This document shows, piece after piece, positions 22,116 through 36,274 of a stretch of DNA of 64,000 nt. The notes below the pieces were generated by a model. The model had not been told where the DNA came from, did no database searches, and saw nothing but the letters and a program-made list of their open reading frames with translations. A program made the translations under genes and the position numbers. The first letter of the stretch is position 1. Each line of letters begins with the position of its first letter. Source of the stretch: Aristolochia californica (taxonomy: Eukaryota > Streptophyta > Magnoliopsida > Piperales > Aristolochiaceae). Location of the stretch: contig JARWKL010000009.1 of NCBI GenBank assembly GCA_029961685.1, positions 27,235,208-27,299,207 on the forward strand, read 5' to 3'.

Positions 22116-24587
22116 TGTTGTTAATTTTTTGGAAAAGAGAAAAACTTTACTGGTTGGATGTAGTTTGAGTACGATGAATTTCTATTTAAAATAAAGGGAA
22201 CAAATAAAACCCAATTACAACTAAATTACCCTTATCTCAGTTACACCTAAAATTAAACACTAAAAGATAAAGTCTTAGAATAATTAAATAATTGAACATA
22301 AATAGAAAACTAACATAATTAAAATACCTTTAACTGAGACTCTTCTATGAGATATCCTCCTGTGAGACTCCTGTAAGAGTCCACCATAATAATTCTAGCT
22401 TTGTGAGACTTCTTATTGTGAGAGTCATGTTAGACTTTTTCATACCTACTCTTAAACATTCTCACTCAAACTAGAGTTTATAACTTCAACTTTCAAAGAA
22501 AGATTCTTAGTCTTCAATTTTTTTTTGCTGAAAAAAATTCTTCATTTTTGTTCTCCCCCTTTCTAGAATATTTTGGTCACAGAAAAATTACCACAACATG
22601 TGAAACAAAATACCTCTTTATTATACTTCTTTATCTACTTCTCCCCTTGAAGCTAGGGATAAAAAAGACATATAGATCCAAGTTAGACAAAACACAATGC
22701 GGGAGAAAAACATTACTTCTAGTCGTACGAGAAAACTCCATACACTAGTCAAAACGGTCAAAGTCTAAAATATGCTTAATTTAAAAGGCAAAAAAACTAC
22801 CCAACTTTAGGGCTTAACAAAGAGACTACTACCTTTTTTAAGGATTGCTCAAACACAAATCACCTCTTGGGTGAAAAACAAAAGACTTGACTCAAGATGG
22901 ATATTGGGCAAACTTCTATACTTTTTAGGTAGTGGGTCTAGGCATTGCTCTGAAGTGATAAAAACACAAGATGATAAACTGATGAAATACTAGAAGAAAA
23001 CAACTTTAACCGGAAGGATGCGACTATGCAACGCTCATACTTCCAAAGTGACCTTTTTTATAAAAAAATTGAGGGGGACTATAATAGTAGAACTTAATAA
23101 AGTTGACCAAGTATAACTTTTTTGGGGTGACCATAATTTTTTAGAGTTAACTATGCGGAAGGTACACAACCAAGTAACAAAAACGTAAAACTTGAAAACA
23201 ACATCGAAGCAGGAAATTTTTGCACAGATTTAACAAGCACATCATGGAGTGATTCATTCTAACCAAAACTCTCTAATTAGAAGAGAATTTTTTCTAAAAA
23301 ACTCAGATTTTATGGAAAAATGTAACTCAATTCACGTCAATGCATGGAGAGATAATATGAGAACAAATAGGGAAAACAAGAGATTTTTGGTAAAACTTAC
23401 CATAGGCACTTTTAATATCGATATCTCTTAAAATATAGCTTAAAATAAGAAACAGTTTGTTAGTCGAGAAACTAGTCTCAAATACCTTTAAATTAAAATC
23501 TAATTTGAGATAAAAATATATGTTCTTGAATCTTTTATGACTGCTTGATTTTCTTCGTTATGTAGCTTGACTCTTGTTGATTCTGCTACAAATATCTCTT
23601 TAAATATAAATTTGATTGACATGAAATTTTATCTTTATAAAACAAGAATTCAATACCTTTCATACAAGTATATATTTTTTTCATAAAATATACTTGTTTT
23701 TAGAGAAATAATTTGATAGATTTTGGACTCAATAATCCAGCCGAAGTAAGTACTCTTTCTTCTTTGGCCAGCATGACAATTGACCCTTGCAAAATTGATA
23801 TCTCGTTATAGAAAACTTAGATTGAGAATTGGTTTGATAAGGTAGAAAATAGAATTTTAGATATTTCTTTTGACATATAAAAATATCCATATGAAGTCTC
23901 GTTCTTGATGGCTTAAACGGCTCAAAAAGTAAAGTTTTTTGTTGTTGCTCGGACATCTTTTATAGTCTGACCTTTGTTGCTTCAAATCTCAATTTCTCTC
24001 TATAGAAAACTTCGATTTTCAAAATTATTTTGAGTTGGAAAGTAAACTCAAAGATCTTTCAGTTAATATATAATTTAAAATATTAAAAGTTCAGTATGAA
24101 GGTGCTACCACCAAGAAACCAGCGGGTATTGGGATAATAAAGAAAGAAAAAAGATAGAATACAAAAGTTAATTACTAGAGATGATAGATTCGAAAAGGAT
24201 CACATTATCTTTGTGGGTTGACCAAGTCAACTCACAGAACTCGCTCTGATACCATGTTGAATTTATGGAAAAAAGAAAAATTTCACTAATTTGATGTAGT
24301 TTGAGTACATTGAACCTCTATTTAAAATAGATAAAAAAAACTAGAACCCAATTACAACTAAACTACCCTTATCCCAATTATACCCAAATTTAAACACTAA
24401 AAGATAAGTCCTATAACAATTAAATAACTGAACATAAATAAAAAATAATATAACTAAAATACCTTTAACTGAGATTCTTCTATCCTCCTATGAGACTCCA
24501 GTAAGACTCCACCATAATAATTCTAGGTCTGTGAGATTTCTTGTCGTGAGAGACATTTAAGACTTTTTTCATACCTGCTCTTCAACA
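22116..24587 (-). mobile_element. Non-autonomous LTR element (LARD-1)
   Basis: LTRs at 22116-22458 (343 bp) and 24255-24587 (333 bp), starting TGTTGAA/TGTTGTTAA and ending YAACA or AAACA on the plus strand. PBS gctctgatacca is at 24243-24254 (initiator-Met type, minus strand). About 1.8 kb of internal DNA has no gag or pol frame. The internal sequence is shared with 33534-35478 and 1-840. Flanking pentamers (AAGCA, CGTGC) do not match, so ends may be recombined or mutated. Confidence 0.85.
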
Positions 24588-26032
24588 CGTGCTTAGTGAC
24601 ACTTTTGTCTTATCTTCCCCACTTTACTTAGTGATTTCTTTTCAACTTCCTTTTCTCCTTCTTATTCTTTAGAATATGGATTCCTTGAGTGGTAATTTCC
24701 CATAGATCAAAATCATAGTATCATAAGAAGTGTTTCATTCTATATTTCCAATGTGTATAGTTATTTTCATCAAATAGTGGAGGTTTGATGGCACACATAC
24801 CAATGGCAAAAACATGGGAATGACTTCAACTAGCCATTTTAATGAGTACACTTGTTCTAGTACCACTTATTAAATCCTACAAATATAAACCTAAAGGTTG
24901 GGGTGAATAGGTTTATCAATTTTCATTGGCTAATTTAAACTTTAACTTCTATCAAGTAGTTTAATCAATCAAACATTCAACAAAAATTGAACAACAAGAT
25001 TTATATAGGTTTACAATCACTATTTCAGATTGCTACTCCACTCCAAGGGATTTTTTTCTCCGAGAGTTAAAGGTTCTACTATCAGTAGCCAAATGACATC
25101 TATACTAGCAGACCTTAAAGGTCCAATTTACAACATTTATCCAACAATTTGGGACTTAAGGCCCGCAATAGCTAGGCACAAGCACCTAGACCCTTAAAGT
25201 GCTTTTTAGTAGCAACAGTAACAACTACCAATCAATTTATCCGTCTTAATTGTTTTTATAACTTAGCAAGGTTAGATTGGTTTTCAATAAGCATAAAGCC
25301 TTTTGAGAGGTAGATATTACAATAAAAGGCACAAATGGCAGTACACCAAATCCTATGTGAAAATACCACAATAGTTAGCAACTTAAATCACATCTTAAAG
25401 TACAAATTTCAAGGTATAAGCACAATGAGATTGGGAAAACTCAATGCGTAGAGTTTGAAGGTTGTGGAAATGTTAAGCTGAAATCAAATCTATCGATTTC
25501 AAAATGAGCATAGTAGGTTCAACAACAAAAAATATTAGGCACTCAATCAATTTCAAATTCAAGAGTACATGCCTTTTTGAAATGCTTCCTTTATAGGGCA
25601 CTTAAGAATTCATTTCAAAATCTCAGAGTACAAGTACACTTGGGGAGCTTCAAAATTCACTATAGAAATATTCTCAAACAGTGCATGGCATGAAGTAGTA
25701 TAAATAGCCTCGATTAAAATGGTAAAAAACTAGTTGTTTGAGTGCATTTAGCCCAAAATACAACACTTTGTGATTTTGCAAAAGTTGGCAAAGCAATCTT
25801 TGAAATCATTGGAAAATGTTGGAAATCCACAATATGAGTTATTAAAGAAAATGGTAAAACACTCAACTTTTGAAGTTAAAATGACCACTCCCAAGTGCCC
25901 TCACACCTTGAAATTTTTTTTTTTGGAGAAAAAAATTTAGTTTTCGAAAGAAAAGTTGGTAAGGAGACAAGTATTTGTGCTCATATTTTGAAATATGTGT
26001 TATTGGCCCAAGTAGCATATGAAGAGAGGGTA
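24588..26032. repeat. Copy of a dispersed repeat with GTGAATAGGTTT signature
   Basis: From about 24890 the order GGGGTGAATAGGTTTAT, then TATATAGGTTTACAATC...GATTGCTACTCCACTCC, then phrases like ACAAGCACCTAGACCCTTAAA matches the copies at 52540-54960 and, in part, at 48300-48850 and 48990-49300; a reverse fragment lies near 40060. It looks like a non-coding part of a large LTR element. No protein frame found. Confidence 0.55.
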
Positions 26033-27591
26033 TGAATTGAGTGTAATAGAACAAACAAGCACACAACCACAAAGATGCCAACAATTTTGTTATCAATATT
26101 CCCTTAGTGGTAATCACTGCCCAAGAACTCTTTCTTGGAAAAAAATCATTAATTTCTTTCTAATGAAATTACAAAAGGATTCCCAGATCCATTGTGCCCA
26201 ACAAGTGCAATACCCACATTCAAAATCTCTCCCCAAGATATTTACCTTACAAAGGCTAGATTTCAGCTCTAGGTTGTTGACTCTAGGCAGTCTCACTATA
26301 GATTCATAGCTCTAGATAGCCCTATCTCTAGATTCTATGTTCTATAAACCTTAATTTACAATGAAATCACAAAAGAAAAGGAAAAGTATAACTTATAATT
26401 TTGGAGATATCCAAATCACACCTTGTTGTGAACCAAGTACTCCCAAATCTTTAAGAATGAGTTAGTATATGAATTGGAGCTTCAACTATAATGGGAATGA
26501 TTAAAAACCAATCGATAAGTTGAAGGAATTTGAGAAAATGAGCTCAAAACTTCTTTCTTTCAATATTTCACACAAAAGTATTGCTTTCATGAACACAAAG
26601 GATTTGCAAGTGAGTTCATGCTTAAGGGTATGTCTAAGATCCTATTTATAAGTTCAAAAACAAAAGTAGTCATTTTAGAACATTGGAGAAAAGTTATAAA
26701 AAATTACTCCACTTTGAAGATCGATCGTTCACTTTCTAATGATTGATCATTGGCCTCTAATGACTCTACTTGTTTTGGATCCCCATGGCCTAATGATCGA
26801 TTAGATATTAATCATGCATTTTATAAAATACAAAATTTTTAGCCAATGGTTGATTATTATTTATAAAGCTGCCTTGTGGCACTCTGAATGAGTGATAATT
26901 GTAAGTGATTGACCAATTATTGTTTTTCAACATATGATTGATCATTGTAAGTGATTGATTGATCATTCTCACTAGTTTAGGCATAACACTTTAATTTTAA
27001 CCCTTCTGAGATTCAAATCGATTTAGATCATGGTGAAAATTTGTATGTCCTAAGAAAATTTAAAGCACTTTATGATCATTTTGGTGATTTTCTTAAATCT
27101 AATGTCCAATTCTCCTTTCATTAAATTGAGAACCAATTAGTCGCTCAAAACACCTTTTTAAGTTCTCAAGTTCAAATTGGCTGAAAACGTTTTAGTATTA
27201 TTCCATACCTTTTTTAAAACATATGTAAGATGATTTAGGGTATGGTTTTAAAATATGAATGATCTAATACTCCATTCATTCTAATTCAAGCTATGGAAGA
27301 TGGAAGACTACTCTTACATTGCTAGAGTTTTTGAGTTCTAGACTTTTATCTTAGACTCTAGTGTTCAATTTTTGTGCTCTTCTCTTATCAGTTATTTTTC
27401 TTAGCAATAACTCTTCAATGTCTTCAAGAGTTGGGTCTAGACTTGGCAACTTTTTTTTTTTTTAAATTTGTCTTGAAATTTTTCCATAGACCAGGTATAT
27501 TTGTGTTGGAAGGCCTATGTATAACACACTAATAACACTATTAGTAGCACACTTTTAATCTACCAATTTTGTTAAATAATGGAAACCAACA

Positions 27592-28836
27592 TAATTTTAC
27601 TCGATCTAACAATGTCCCCTTTTTTATGAGGATAAAATCCCTAGCTTGAAATCTATAGAAATAAAAAATATGTTAATAATTTTGGAAGTGTAATAGTGTT
27701 ACCAATCTATCTTATCTCTATCCATGTTCCAAAAACCATCAACCTCATGAAATAAAGTCTTAAAGTTCTAGCTTTACTACCCAAGGACCTAACTCGCCCT
27801 AAATGTCTTCCCCCTAAATGAAAGCTCTCTACTTTCTCCCCATTTTTGTTCTCATTAAAAAGAGTTTAGCCATTGAACAAGAGACTTGTCATATTTCTTT
27901 CGGATCTTTAACATGTATTTCTATAGGAAACTTTCCTAGCTTAAAATCTTCCCATAAATTAACTCTCTCCTTAATGTTATGTTTTCTCTTCAAAATTTCC
28001 TTCATCTCCCCCTCTACATCATTTATTTTAAAAAGGAATATTTTAATGGGACAAAATCTATGTGAAATTAATGTTATGGATGAGTTGATTCCAAGCAACT
28101 CATATTCATAATTTCAGTTGTTGCACAATAATGATACCTATCTTTCCCCATAAAACATGGGGATAAGTATTGAGAATTCTATGCAAAAATGAAGATAAGA
28201 GCATTTATTTCCCAATGACTCAAGTGAGAGGAGATTTTTTACTTCATCTTGCATAGATGTGGAGGTGATCTGAGCATGCACAAGGCAATTCAACATACCA
28301 TTCTATGAACTCTCTAGGTCCTAAGGCTACATTTTCTAGAGCTTGGATTTTTTGAATCTTAAAGGTTCATCCTTTCAAAATTCAACTAAACATTGTCAAT
28401 TGTTTGTGAGACCACATTATGGCATGTTTGGGTCATAAAAGATTGGTTTCAAGTGGGAAGCAAAACTAATCTTGTTGTGCGCAACGGCCTTGGTGTCCAC
28501 ATTTATGACATACATTAGTACGCAAGAACAATTTTGTGAATTTTGTGACACAAGTTCTACGAGCTCCAAGATATTCTTTCCATCTTTTTCTCATGTTTTT
28601 CAACTCCAAGCTCTTCATTTAATTTTATTATTTTGTAATTTGATTTTTCAATGGGGATGTTTTTCCTCGAGTTAATGTATCTTATGCATAAGACCAATCG
28701 GAGACTTACCAATCGACAAACCATTTGTGGGATTTTAATTTTTTATTTTCTTCTTTCAAGTTTAAAAATCCATACACAAAGACTATCATTTTCATTGGAT
28801 AACTCTTTAATAGTTGTAGAACAATATTCAAGTGTA
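27592..28836. other. Internal region of element D, no clear gene
   Basis: Between the two long repeats. The minus strand at about 28460-28510 encodes CHKCGHQGRC, vaguely like a zinc knuckle, and there is a frame at 27889-28098 rich in K and E. No known gag or pol domain could be supported. Confidence 0.35.
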
Positions 28837-31800
28837 TGTTAAGAGAATGCAAAGTAAAAGAGCAAAAAAAGCACACAACCACAAAGAGATCAAGAATTTT
28901 TGTTCTTGATGGTCCCCTAGTGGTAATTACCACTCAAGGACTCTAGGTCAGAAAAAAAAATGTACTAATTTCACTCTAGTGAAATTACAAAAGAACTCAC
29001 AACTCCTTTTGTCCCAATTGGTGCAATCCCTAATGCACATCCAAAATCTCTTCCCAAGAGATTTTCTTCGAAAAAGCTTTTTATCTCTAGCAAGCAATCC
29101 CTCTAGACTATGGGTCTCACTCTAGATTCACAACTCTAGAAAGCCCAAGCTTTAGATTCTAGGTTCAAGAAACTTTTACAATGAACATCCAAAAGAAAAA
29201 GAAAAATACAACTTACAACTATGAAGAGAGCCAAACCATAGTTTGTGATGAATCCAACACTTTCAAATATTTAAGCACTAGTTCTAGTATGAATGAGAGG
29301 TTCAATCTAGAATGGGAATGATGAAAAACTAATGGAGAAGTTGAAATTATTTGAGAAAATGAGCTCAAAACTTCTCTCTTTCAAGGGTTAACTTAAAAAG
29401 TTTTGATTTCATGAATACAAAAGATTTTTAAGTGAGCTCATGCTTGGGGACATGCCTAAGACCCCCTATTTATAAGTTAGAAAGAAAAAATACATTTTAG
29501 ATTTTTAGAGAAAAGTTATAAAAAACTACTCCACTACCATGATTGATTATTCAATTTCCAAAGCTCGATCATTGGCCTCCAACGACTCTATTTGTATGAA
29601 TCCTGAAGGTCTAATGATCGATTAATCACCAATTTGTTAGGAATTAGATGCCCTAATTCAATATAGCAGAAGAAGAAATAATCAAGCATGAAAAATAAAA
29701 GATTTATACATGTTTGCCTCAAGGTGAGATTACGTCCTATCTTCCGCTGGTGCAATAATTCACTATGATGTTGAAGTAGTTTACAAGAGAAATCACACAC
29801 TTCTCTCTACAACAACTGATCAGCCTCGATGATAAACCTAATAGCGGAACCCCCAAATATAAAGAGAAAACTAGGGCAACAGCAATACAAGTGTGAAATC
29901 TGTGTGCCAACTCTGTGTAAGGCATTAATTCGACTCCAAAACTTAACAATCTCCCACCTGGAGACTAATCCATCATCAACAGCTCCTCTGCAGCGGTAAA
30001 AACTTCTCGATCCTCATAGAGAAGACCAATTAAAGTTGCACACAACTTCAGTTTCTCAATCGTAATAGTCTCCTTTGTCGGATTCTGACTCCCTTGAATA
30101 TTCTCAAGTGCTAAGACTCCATCTTGCATAGTTGATCTAATGAAGTGATAACACACTTGTATGTGGTTTGTTCTGGCATGATAAACAAGGTTCTTTGCTA
30201 AATGAATAACACTATGACTATCACAATACAACACATTTTTTCCATGCTTGAGACCTAATTCTTCCAAGAAGGACTGCAATACCATCTCTTTGCTAGCTTC
30301 GGTCACGATGACATATTCTGCCTAATTAGTAGAAAGAGCAACTATCTTCTGCAACTTAGATTCCCAACAAACCGTTGTACCACCCAATGTGTATACATAT
30401 CCAATAGTACTCTTCCTGCCATCAATGTCTCCAGCCATGTTAGCATTTACATAACTCGGTAATCCCAAGTCTGACTTTCTAAAACATAAGGTTGAGTCTA
30501 CAGTGCCTTTCAAATACCTGAGAATCCACTTCATTGCTTTCCAATGTTGTTTACCTGGATTACTCATATATCTACTCACTACTCCCACTACATGAGCTAT
30601 GTCTGGTCTAGTGCACACCCTATCAAACATAAGACTGCCAATTACAAAAGCATAAGGCACATTGGCCATGTAGGCTCGCTCCTGCTTTGTAGAAGGTGAC
30701 TACTCCTTAGCCTAAAGTGACTTGCCAAAGGATTACTCATTGATTTTGCATCATTCATGTTGAACCTACTCAACACCTTCTTCACATATTCTTTTTGTGA
30801 CAGTTTTAAGACATTAGTATCCCTAGTAATCCTCATCCCAATAATTTATTTTGTAGCACCCAAATCCTTCATTGCAAACTTCTTGGACAACTCCCTTTTC
30901 AACTTATCTATTTCCAGTTTGCAAGCACTTGCAATCAACATGTCATCAACATATAGTAGTAGAATGATGTAGGAGTCATCAAGGTTCTTCACTTTACAAC
31001 AATGATCTGCCTGGCACCTCATGAAACCAATAGTACTCATGAAGATGTTAAACTTTTTATACCACTATCTTGGAGCTTGTTTAAGACCATACAAGCTATT
31101 CTGAAGTTTTCACACCATTTTCTCCTTTCTTTGTGCTTTGAAACTATGTGGCTGCAACATGTAAATTTCTTCCTCCAAATCACCATAAAAAAAAGTTATC
31201 TTTACATTCAACTACTCTAAGTGCAAGTCTTCATTTTCCACTAGTCTAAGCACTAATCTAATAGTAGCCAATTTCACTACTAGAGAGAAAATCTCAGTGT
31301 AGTCAATGCCTTCTTTTTGTTGAAGGCCCTTTATAACTAGTCTTGCCTTGTACCGCTTGCTGCCATCATGTCTATCTTTTATTTGGTAAACCCATTTATT
31401 TTACAAAGCTTTCTTCCCTTTTGGTAACTCAGTCAACTTCCATGTCTGATTGGATAAGAGTGAGTCCATCTCTTCCCTCATGGCCTACTCCCACTTGGTT
31501 GATTCATCAACTAGCACGACTTCCTCATAACTCTTTGGTTCACCTTCATCAATCAATAGAATATAATTTAATGTAGGGGAGTATCTTTGTGGTGGTCTAC
31601 TAGTTTTGGTAGATCTCTCGAGTTCAATCACATGAATGTTTTGATTTACTTCTAGGGCTATGTTTTCCTGGTCTTCCTGAATAATATTCTCCATCTCAAT
31701 AAATGACATATCTCTCAACTGAATCACTTCATACTTCTTAGCTTCATTACTTGTGCTCTCAGAATCTGTTCTTAGCCTAACTTTATAAAGGGCACCTTCA

Positions 31801-33533
31801 TTAAAGATCACATCCTTTCTCCTGATAACCTTACAACTTTGGTCATCCCAGAATGATAACCAAACTCGGTACCACCATAGCCAATAAAGAAACATATCTT
31901 GGATTTAGCATCAAGTTTACTTTTAACAACATAATCAATGTAAATATAAGAAACACAACCAAACACTTTCAAGAAAGAAAGGTTTACCTCTTTGCCGCTC
32001 CAAACCTCTTTTGGTATTTTGCAATCCAATAGTGTTGAAGGACCTCTATTGATCAAATAGACATCGATGTTAATAGCCTCAGACCAGAACATCTTTGGCA
32101 ATCCCGCATTTGATCTCATGCTCCTAGCACACTTGTTCAAAGTCATGTTCATCCTCTCAGCTATACCATTGTATTGAGGTTTTTCAGGAATGGTCTTCTT
32201 CATCTTGATTCCATTATCAGCACAATACCGTCGATGTAATCTCCCCCCATTACCTGACTGCAAGCACTTCACCTTCAAATCTATCCCCTTCTCAACTATT
32301 GCCCTCCATCTCTTGAATGTATCAAAAACATCAGATTTTTTTTCCAGGAAATAAACCCAAACCTTTCTGCTTGCATCATCAATAAATGTCACGTAGTAAT
32401 TAGAACTACCAAGGGAGGTAATAGTTGGAGGTCCCCACACATCTGTATGAACCAACTCCAATTTAGTTGTCTTTCGCTCCTTTTCAGCCTTAGAAAAGCT
32501 AACCCTTTTCTGCTTTATGAAAATACAGCCTTCTCAAAAAATATTGTTTACAAATTTCTACCCAGGTAGCTACCCATGGGGTTGAAGCACTTTCATTCCC
32601 TTCTCATTCATGTGACCGAGCCTATAATGCCACAAATCAGAACTAGTAACAACATCAACAATTGTGACCGTGTCTCTGCAACTGTAAGTGATGTAAAAAG
32701 TTCCAGTTTTAATTCCTCGTGCAACAACCATGGTTCTCTTAGTAACTTTCCAGCCAACACCATTAAAAGTCACATTATGTCCTTCATCATCAAGTTACCC
32801 TACTGAGATCAGATTATGCATCAGTTTAGGCACATGTCTCACCTTATCATTTTTTCACACTGACCCGTTTGACATCCTCAAACTGACATCATTGATACCG
32901 ATAATATTCAAAGGTTTTCCATCAACAAGATACACCTTCCAAAGATTTCTAGCAATAAAATTCTCCATGAACTCGCGGTGCGCAATGGTGTGAAAAGAAT
33001 TTCCTGAATCTAACACCCAAGAGTCAATAGAGCTATCAACTGACAAGAGTAAAACATCTTGTACTTCTTCAGTCACTGCATTGGTAGCATTATTTTTCTT
33101 TTCATCCTTCTTCGGTGCTCTGTAATTCTTCTTTATATGACCAGACTTACTACAATTCCAGCATTCCACATTCCTTTCAAATTTGAATTTGCTTCTTCCA
33201 TTCCTTGACTTCCATCTACTGTTGCCCTTATTGGAATTCCTCTTGAAGTTCATGCCCCTAGTATCAACATTTAGGGCAAAATTAGATGTCGATGATTCTC
33301 TAGTGTCCTTTCTACAATCTTCCTCAATAAGAATAATATTCACCATTAAAGTTCATCTTCCTATCGCTTTGTTGACCGCAACCCTCATAGGCTCCCAAAA
33401 TTTTAATAGAGATGCCAAAAGAATTAAGGCATGAATCTCATCATCAAATTTAATTTGAATGAAGGTCAATTGATTAACAATTGTGCTAAAATCATTCAGA
33501 TGCATTGCCACTGGTATATTTTTAGTCATCTTT

Positions 33534-34122
33534 TGTTGAAGAGTAAATATGGAAGAGTCTAACATGACTCTCACAATAAGAAGTCTTATAGAGCCAAAAT
33601 TATTATGGAGGGAGGTCTCATAGAAGAGTTTCAGTTTAAAGGTGTTTTAGTCATATTAGTCTTCTATTTATGTTGAATTATATAATTATGCTAGGACTTA
33701 TCTTTAAGTGTTAGAGTTTGGGTGTAACTGGGACAAGGGTAGTTTAATTATAATTGAACTCTACTGCTTTCCTCTATTATAAATAGGGGTTTATGTACTC
33801 TGATTACAACAAGTCAATGAAGTATTTATCTTTTTCATAAATTTAAATGGTATCAAAGCAGGTTTTGTGAGTTGACTTGGTCAACCCACAAAGATAATGT
33901 GTTCCTTTTTTATCTATTGTATGTTAGAATTTTAGGAAAGATATTCGAGTCTACTTTCCAACAAAAAATGAATTTTGGCAATCAGAGTTTTCTACAAAGA
34001 GAAATCAATATTTGAAACAACAAAGGTCATATTGAAAGAGAGGTTCGAGCAGCAGCAGAAAACTTCAACTTCTAAGCTACTTTATGTTATCAAGAATGAG
34101 ACTTTATATGAAAAATTATATA

Positions 34123-34174
<52 letters not shown>

Positions 34175-35478
34175 TATTTTCTTATCTATTGAACTAATTC
34201 TCAATCTAATTTTTTAATATGGAGATATTGATCTTGGAAGAGCCAATAGTCATGCTGGCAAAAGGAGAAAGAGTACTTAGTTTAGCCAGATTAAAGAGAC
34301 AGAAATCTATCAGATTATTTATCTCAAAAGAAGTATATTTTATGAAGAAAATTTATACTTGGATGAAAGGTATTTAATTCTTGTTTCATAAGGAGAAAAT
34401 TTCTTATCAATCTGATCTATATTTAAGGATATATTCGCATTGGAAGAATCAAAGGTCATGCTGGTATCATGTGGCATTGAAAAATTCGAATTTAAGACGA
34501 ATTTTTTGCGTCACTTTTTTGGTTGCGGTTATTGATCAACAATATCAGAAAAATATCTCACTTACCCTTTTTGTTGTTTAGCTTTCTCCTACCATCCTTT
34601 TTTTACTATCACATACCCCTTTGGCCCAACCTCTTGTGTGTTCATTCGATAGGTTTACCTTTTTATATATATGAGTTTTTAAGTCCATTGAAACTTTTTT
34701 ATTGAGACTTTTATTGCCATATTGTGAATGACATGCATTACCCACTTTAGTGATTATTATCACTATATTTTTTTGAAATCCTTTGAGTTTGGTTTCGACT
34801 TGTGTTTTATCACCCATTTTTACCTCTTGAGAGTCTCTGTGCAGTTTCGTACTTATCCTTGGGACACCGTGATGGTGGAGATTATAACTATATCTATTTT
34901 ATTTGTTTCAAGCTGGTATCACTGCCATTACCTCCCAGCTTGAAGGGGAGAAGTAGAAGAAGAAGTACAAGAAATAGGTATTTTATTCCATATATTTTGG
35001 TAATTTTTATGTGACCAAAATATTCAAGAAAGGGGAAGCACAAAAGACGAAGTTTTTGCATCTATGAAGAATTGTATTTGAGAAGATTTTTTTTAGCAAA
35101 AGAAAATTGAAGACCAAGAATCATTTTCATTGCAAGCTGAAGTTATAAACTCTAGCTTGAGGGAGAATGTTGAAGAGCAGATAAGGAAGAGTTTTACATG
35201 ACTCTCACAATAAGAAATCTTAAAGAGACAAAAATAATATGGAAGGAGGTCTCACATAAGATTTTCGGTTTAAAGGTGTTTTAGTTATGTTAGTCTTCTA
35301 TTCATGTTGAGTTATTTAATTATTCTAGGACGTATCTTTAAGTGTTAGAGTTTGGGTGTAATTGGGACATAGTTTAATTGTACTTGGACTCTAGTACTTT
35401 CCTTTATTATAAATAGGGGTTCATGAACTCTGATTACAATAAGTCAATGAAGTATTTCTCTTTTTCATAAATTCAACA
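33534..35478 (+). mobile_element. Non-autonomous LTR element (LARD-2) inserted in Copia-B gag
   Basis: LTRs 33534-33847 and 35168-35478, nearly collinear, each with TATA-like CTATTATAAATAGGGG or TTATTATAAATAGGGG. PBS tggtatcaaagc is at 33848-33859; polypurine tract CTTGAGGGAGAA lies just before 35168. The target duplication TCTTT at 33529-33533 and 35479-35483 is exact. About 1.3 kb internal, with no gag or pol frame but a long TA microsatellite. Same family as 22116-24587. Confidence 0.94.
34126..34171 (+). repeat. (TA)n microsatellite
   Basis: About 23 uninterrupted TA units within LARD-2. Confidence 0.95.
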
Positions 35479-36274
35479 TCTTTAAATTGAACATTTTTTT
35501 CATGAGATGTACCTTATTATATGCGAAAGGCTTCACATACATATTAGACATAATCTTCATCATTTCAACTATGGTTTTCTCTGATGCCACGTTATGAGCG
35601 ACGATCTTCAACAATGTCAACCGGATCACTCCCAACACCTATCTATCAAAGAGATTTCACTCATCATCTTTCATGCCTTCTGGTTTTATATCTAGAAGTG
35701 GTGAGTGCAACTTTTTACTGTACAAATAATCTTTGATCTACATCCTCTAGAACGCAAAATCCATACCATCAAACTTGTTGATTCCAAGTGTCGATCCTTC
35801 TCCACCAGCCATTGCTCTTAATCACGGACCAAGCGCTGATACCACTTGTTAGAAATTAGATGCCCTAATTCAATACTAATGAAAACAATAATAATTACAG
35901 AAGAAGAAATAATCAAGCACGAAAAACACAAGATTTATACAGGTTCACCTCTAGGTGAGACTACGTCCTATCTTCTACTACTGCAATAATTCACTATGAT
36001 GATGAAGTAGTTTACAAGATAAATCACACACCTCTCTCTATAGCAACTGATGATCCTCGATGATAACCCTAATAGCGGCCCCCATATATAAAGAGAAAAC
36101 TATGGCAACCGCAATACATGTGTAAAATCCCCAAACTACCCTTAATGAAACAACAATCAACATATCAATCCACGTGCTGACTCTGCGTAAGGCGTTAATT
36201 AGACTCCACAACTTAACACAATCATGCATTTTATAGAGACCAACAATTTTTTATGATCGATTATGCTTTATAGC

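Larger units (their letters stand above)
29965..35812 (-). pseudogene. Copia-B gag-pol polyprotein, disrupted
   Basis: Gag starts at ATG 35812 (MAGGEGSTLGINKFDGMDF), is split by LARD-2, and continues from 33528 to about 32860. The zinc knuckle CWNCSKSGHIKKNY has Tyr for the last Cys. The protease motif LDSGNS is kept (about 32985-33000). Integrase at 32461-31808 keeps HTDVWGP and NGIAE, but the middle Asp is Gly (LQSGNGG). Reverse transcriptase has YVDD at about 30942-30953, and RNase H follows from about 30340 (CDSHSVIHLAKN) to 29965. Several stops and frame breaks; no functional polyprotein. Confidence 0.88.
29635..36218 (-). mobile_element. Ty1/copia element (Copia-B, Tnt1-like layout) nested in element D
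   Basis: 3' LTR 29635-29948 (314 bp) and 5' LTR 35847-36218 (372 bp), both beginning TGTTAG and ending TTAACA. PBS gcgctgatacca is at 35833-35844. Polypurine tract GGTGGGAGA (coding strand) is next to the 3' LTR at 29949-29957. Target duplication CAAT(T/C) at 29630-29634 and 36219-36223. The flanks rejoin into the element D repeat (ATCGATTA...AATCATGCATT). It is itself interrupted by LARD-2 at 33534-35478. Confidence 0.92.

Noticed and set aside
22111..24592. Target duplication for LARD-1
   Set aside because: Flanking pentamers AAGCA and CGTGC do not match; none claimed.
27818..28111. Coding gene in the internal region of element D
   Set aside because: Short overlapping frames on both strands, no domain; the zinc-knuckle-like CHKCGHQGRC lies elsewhere and is not canonical.
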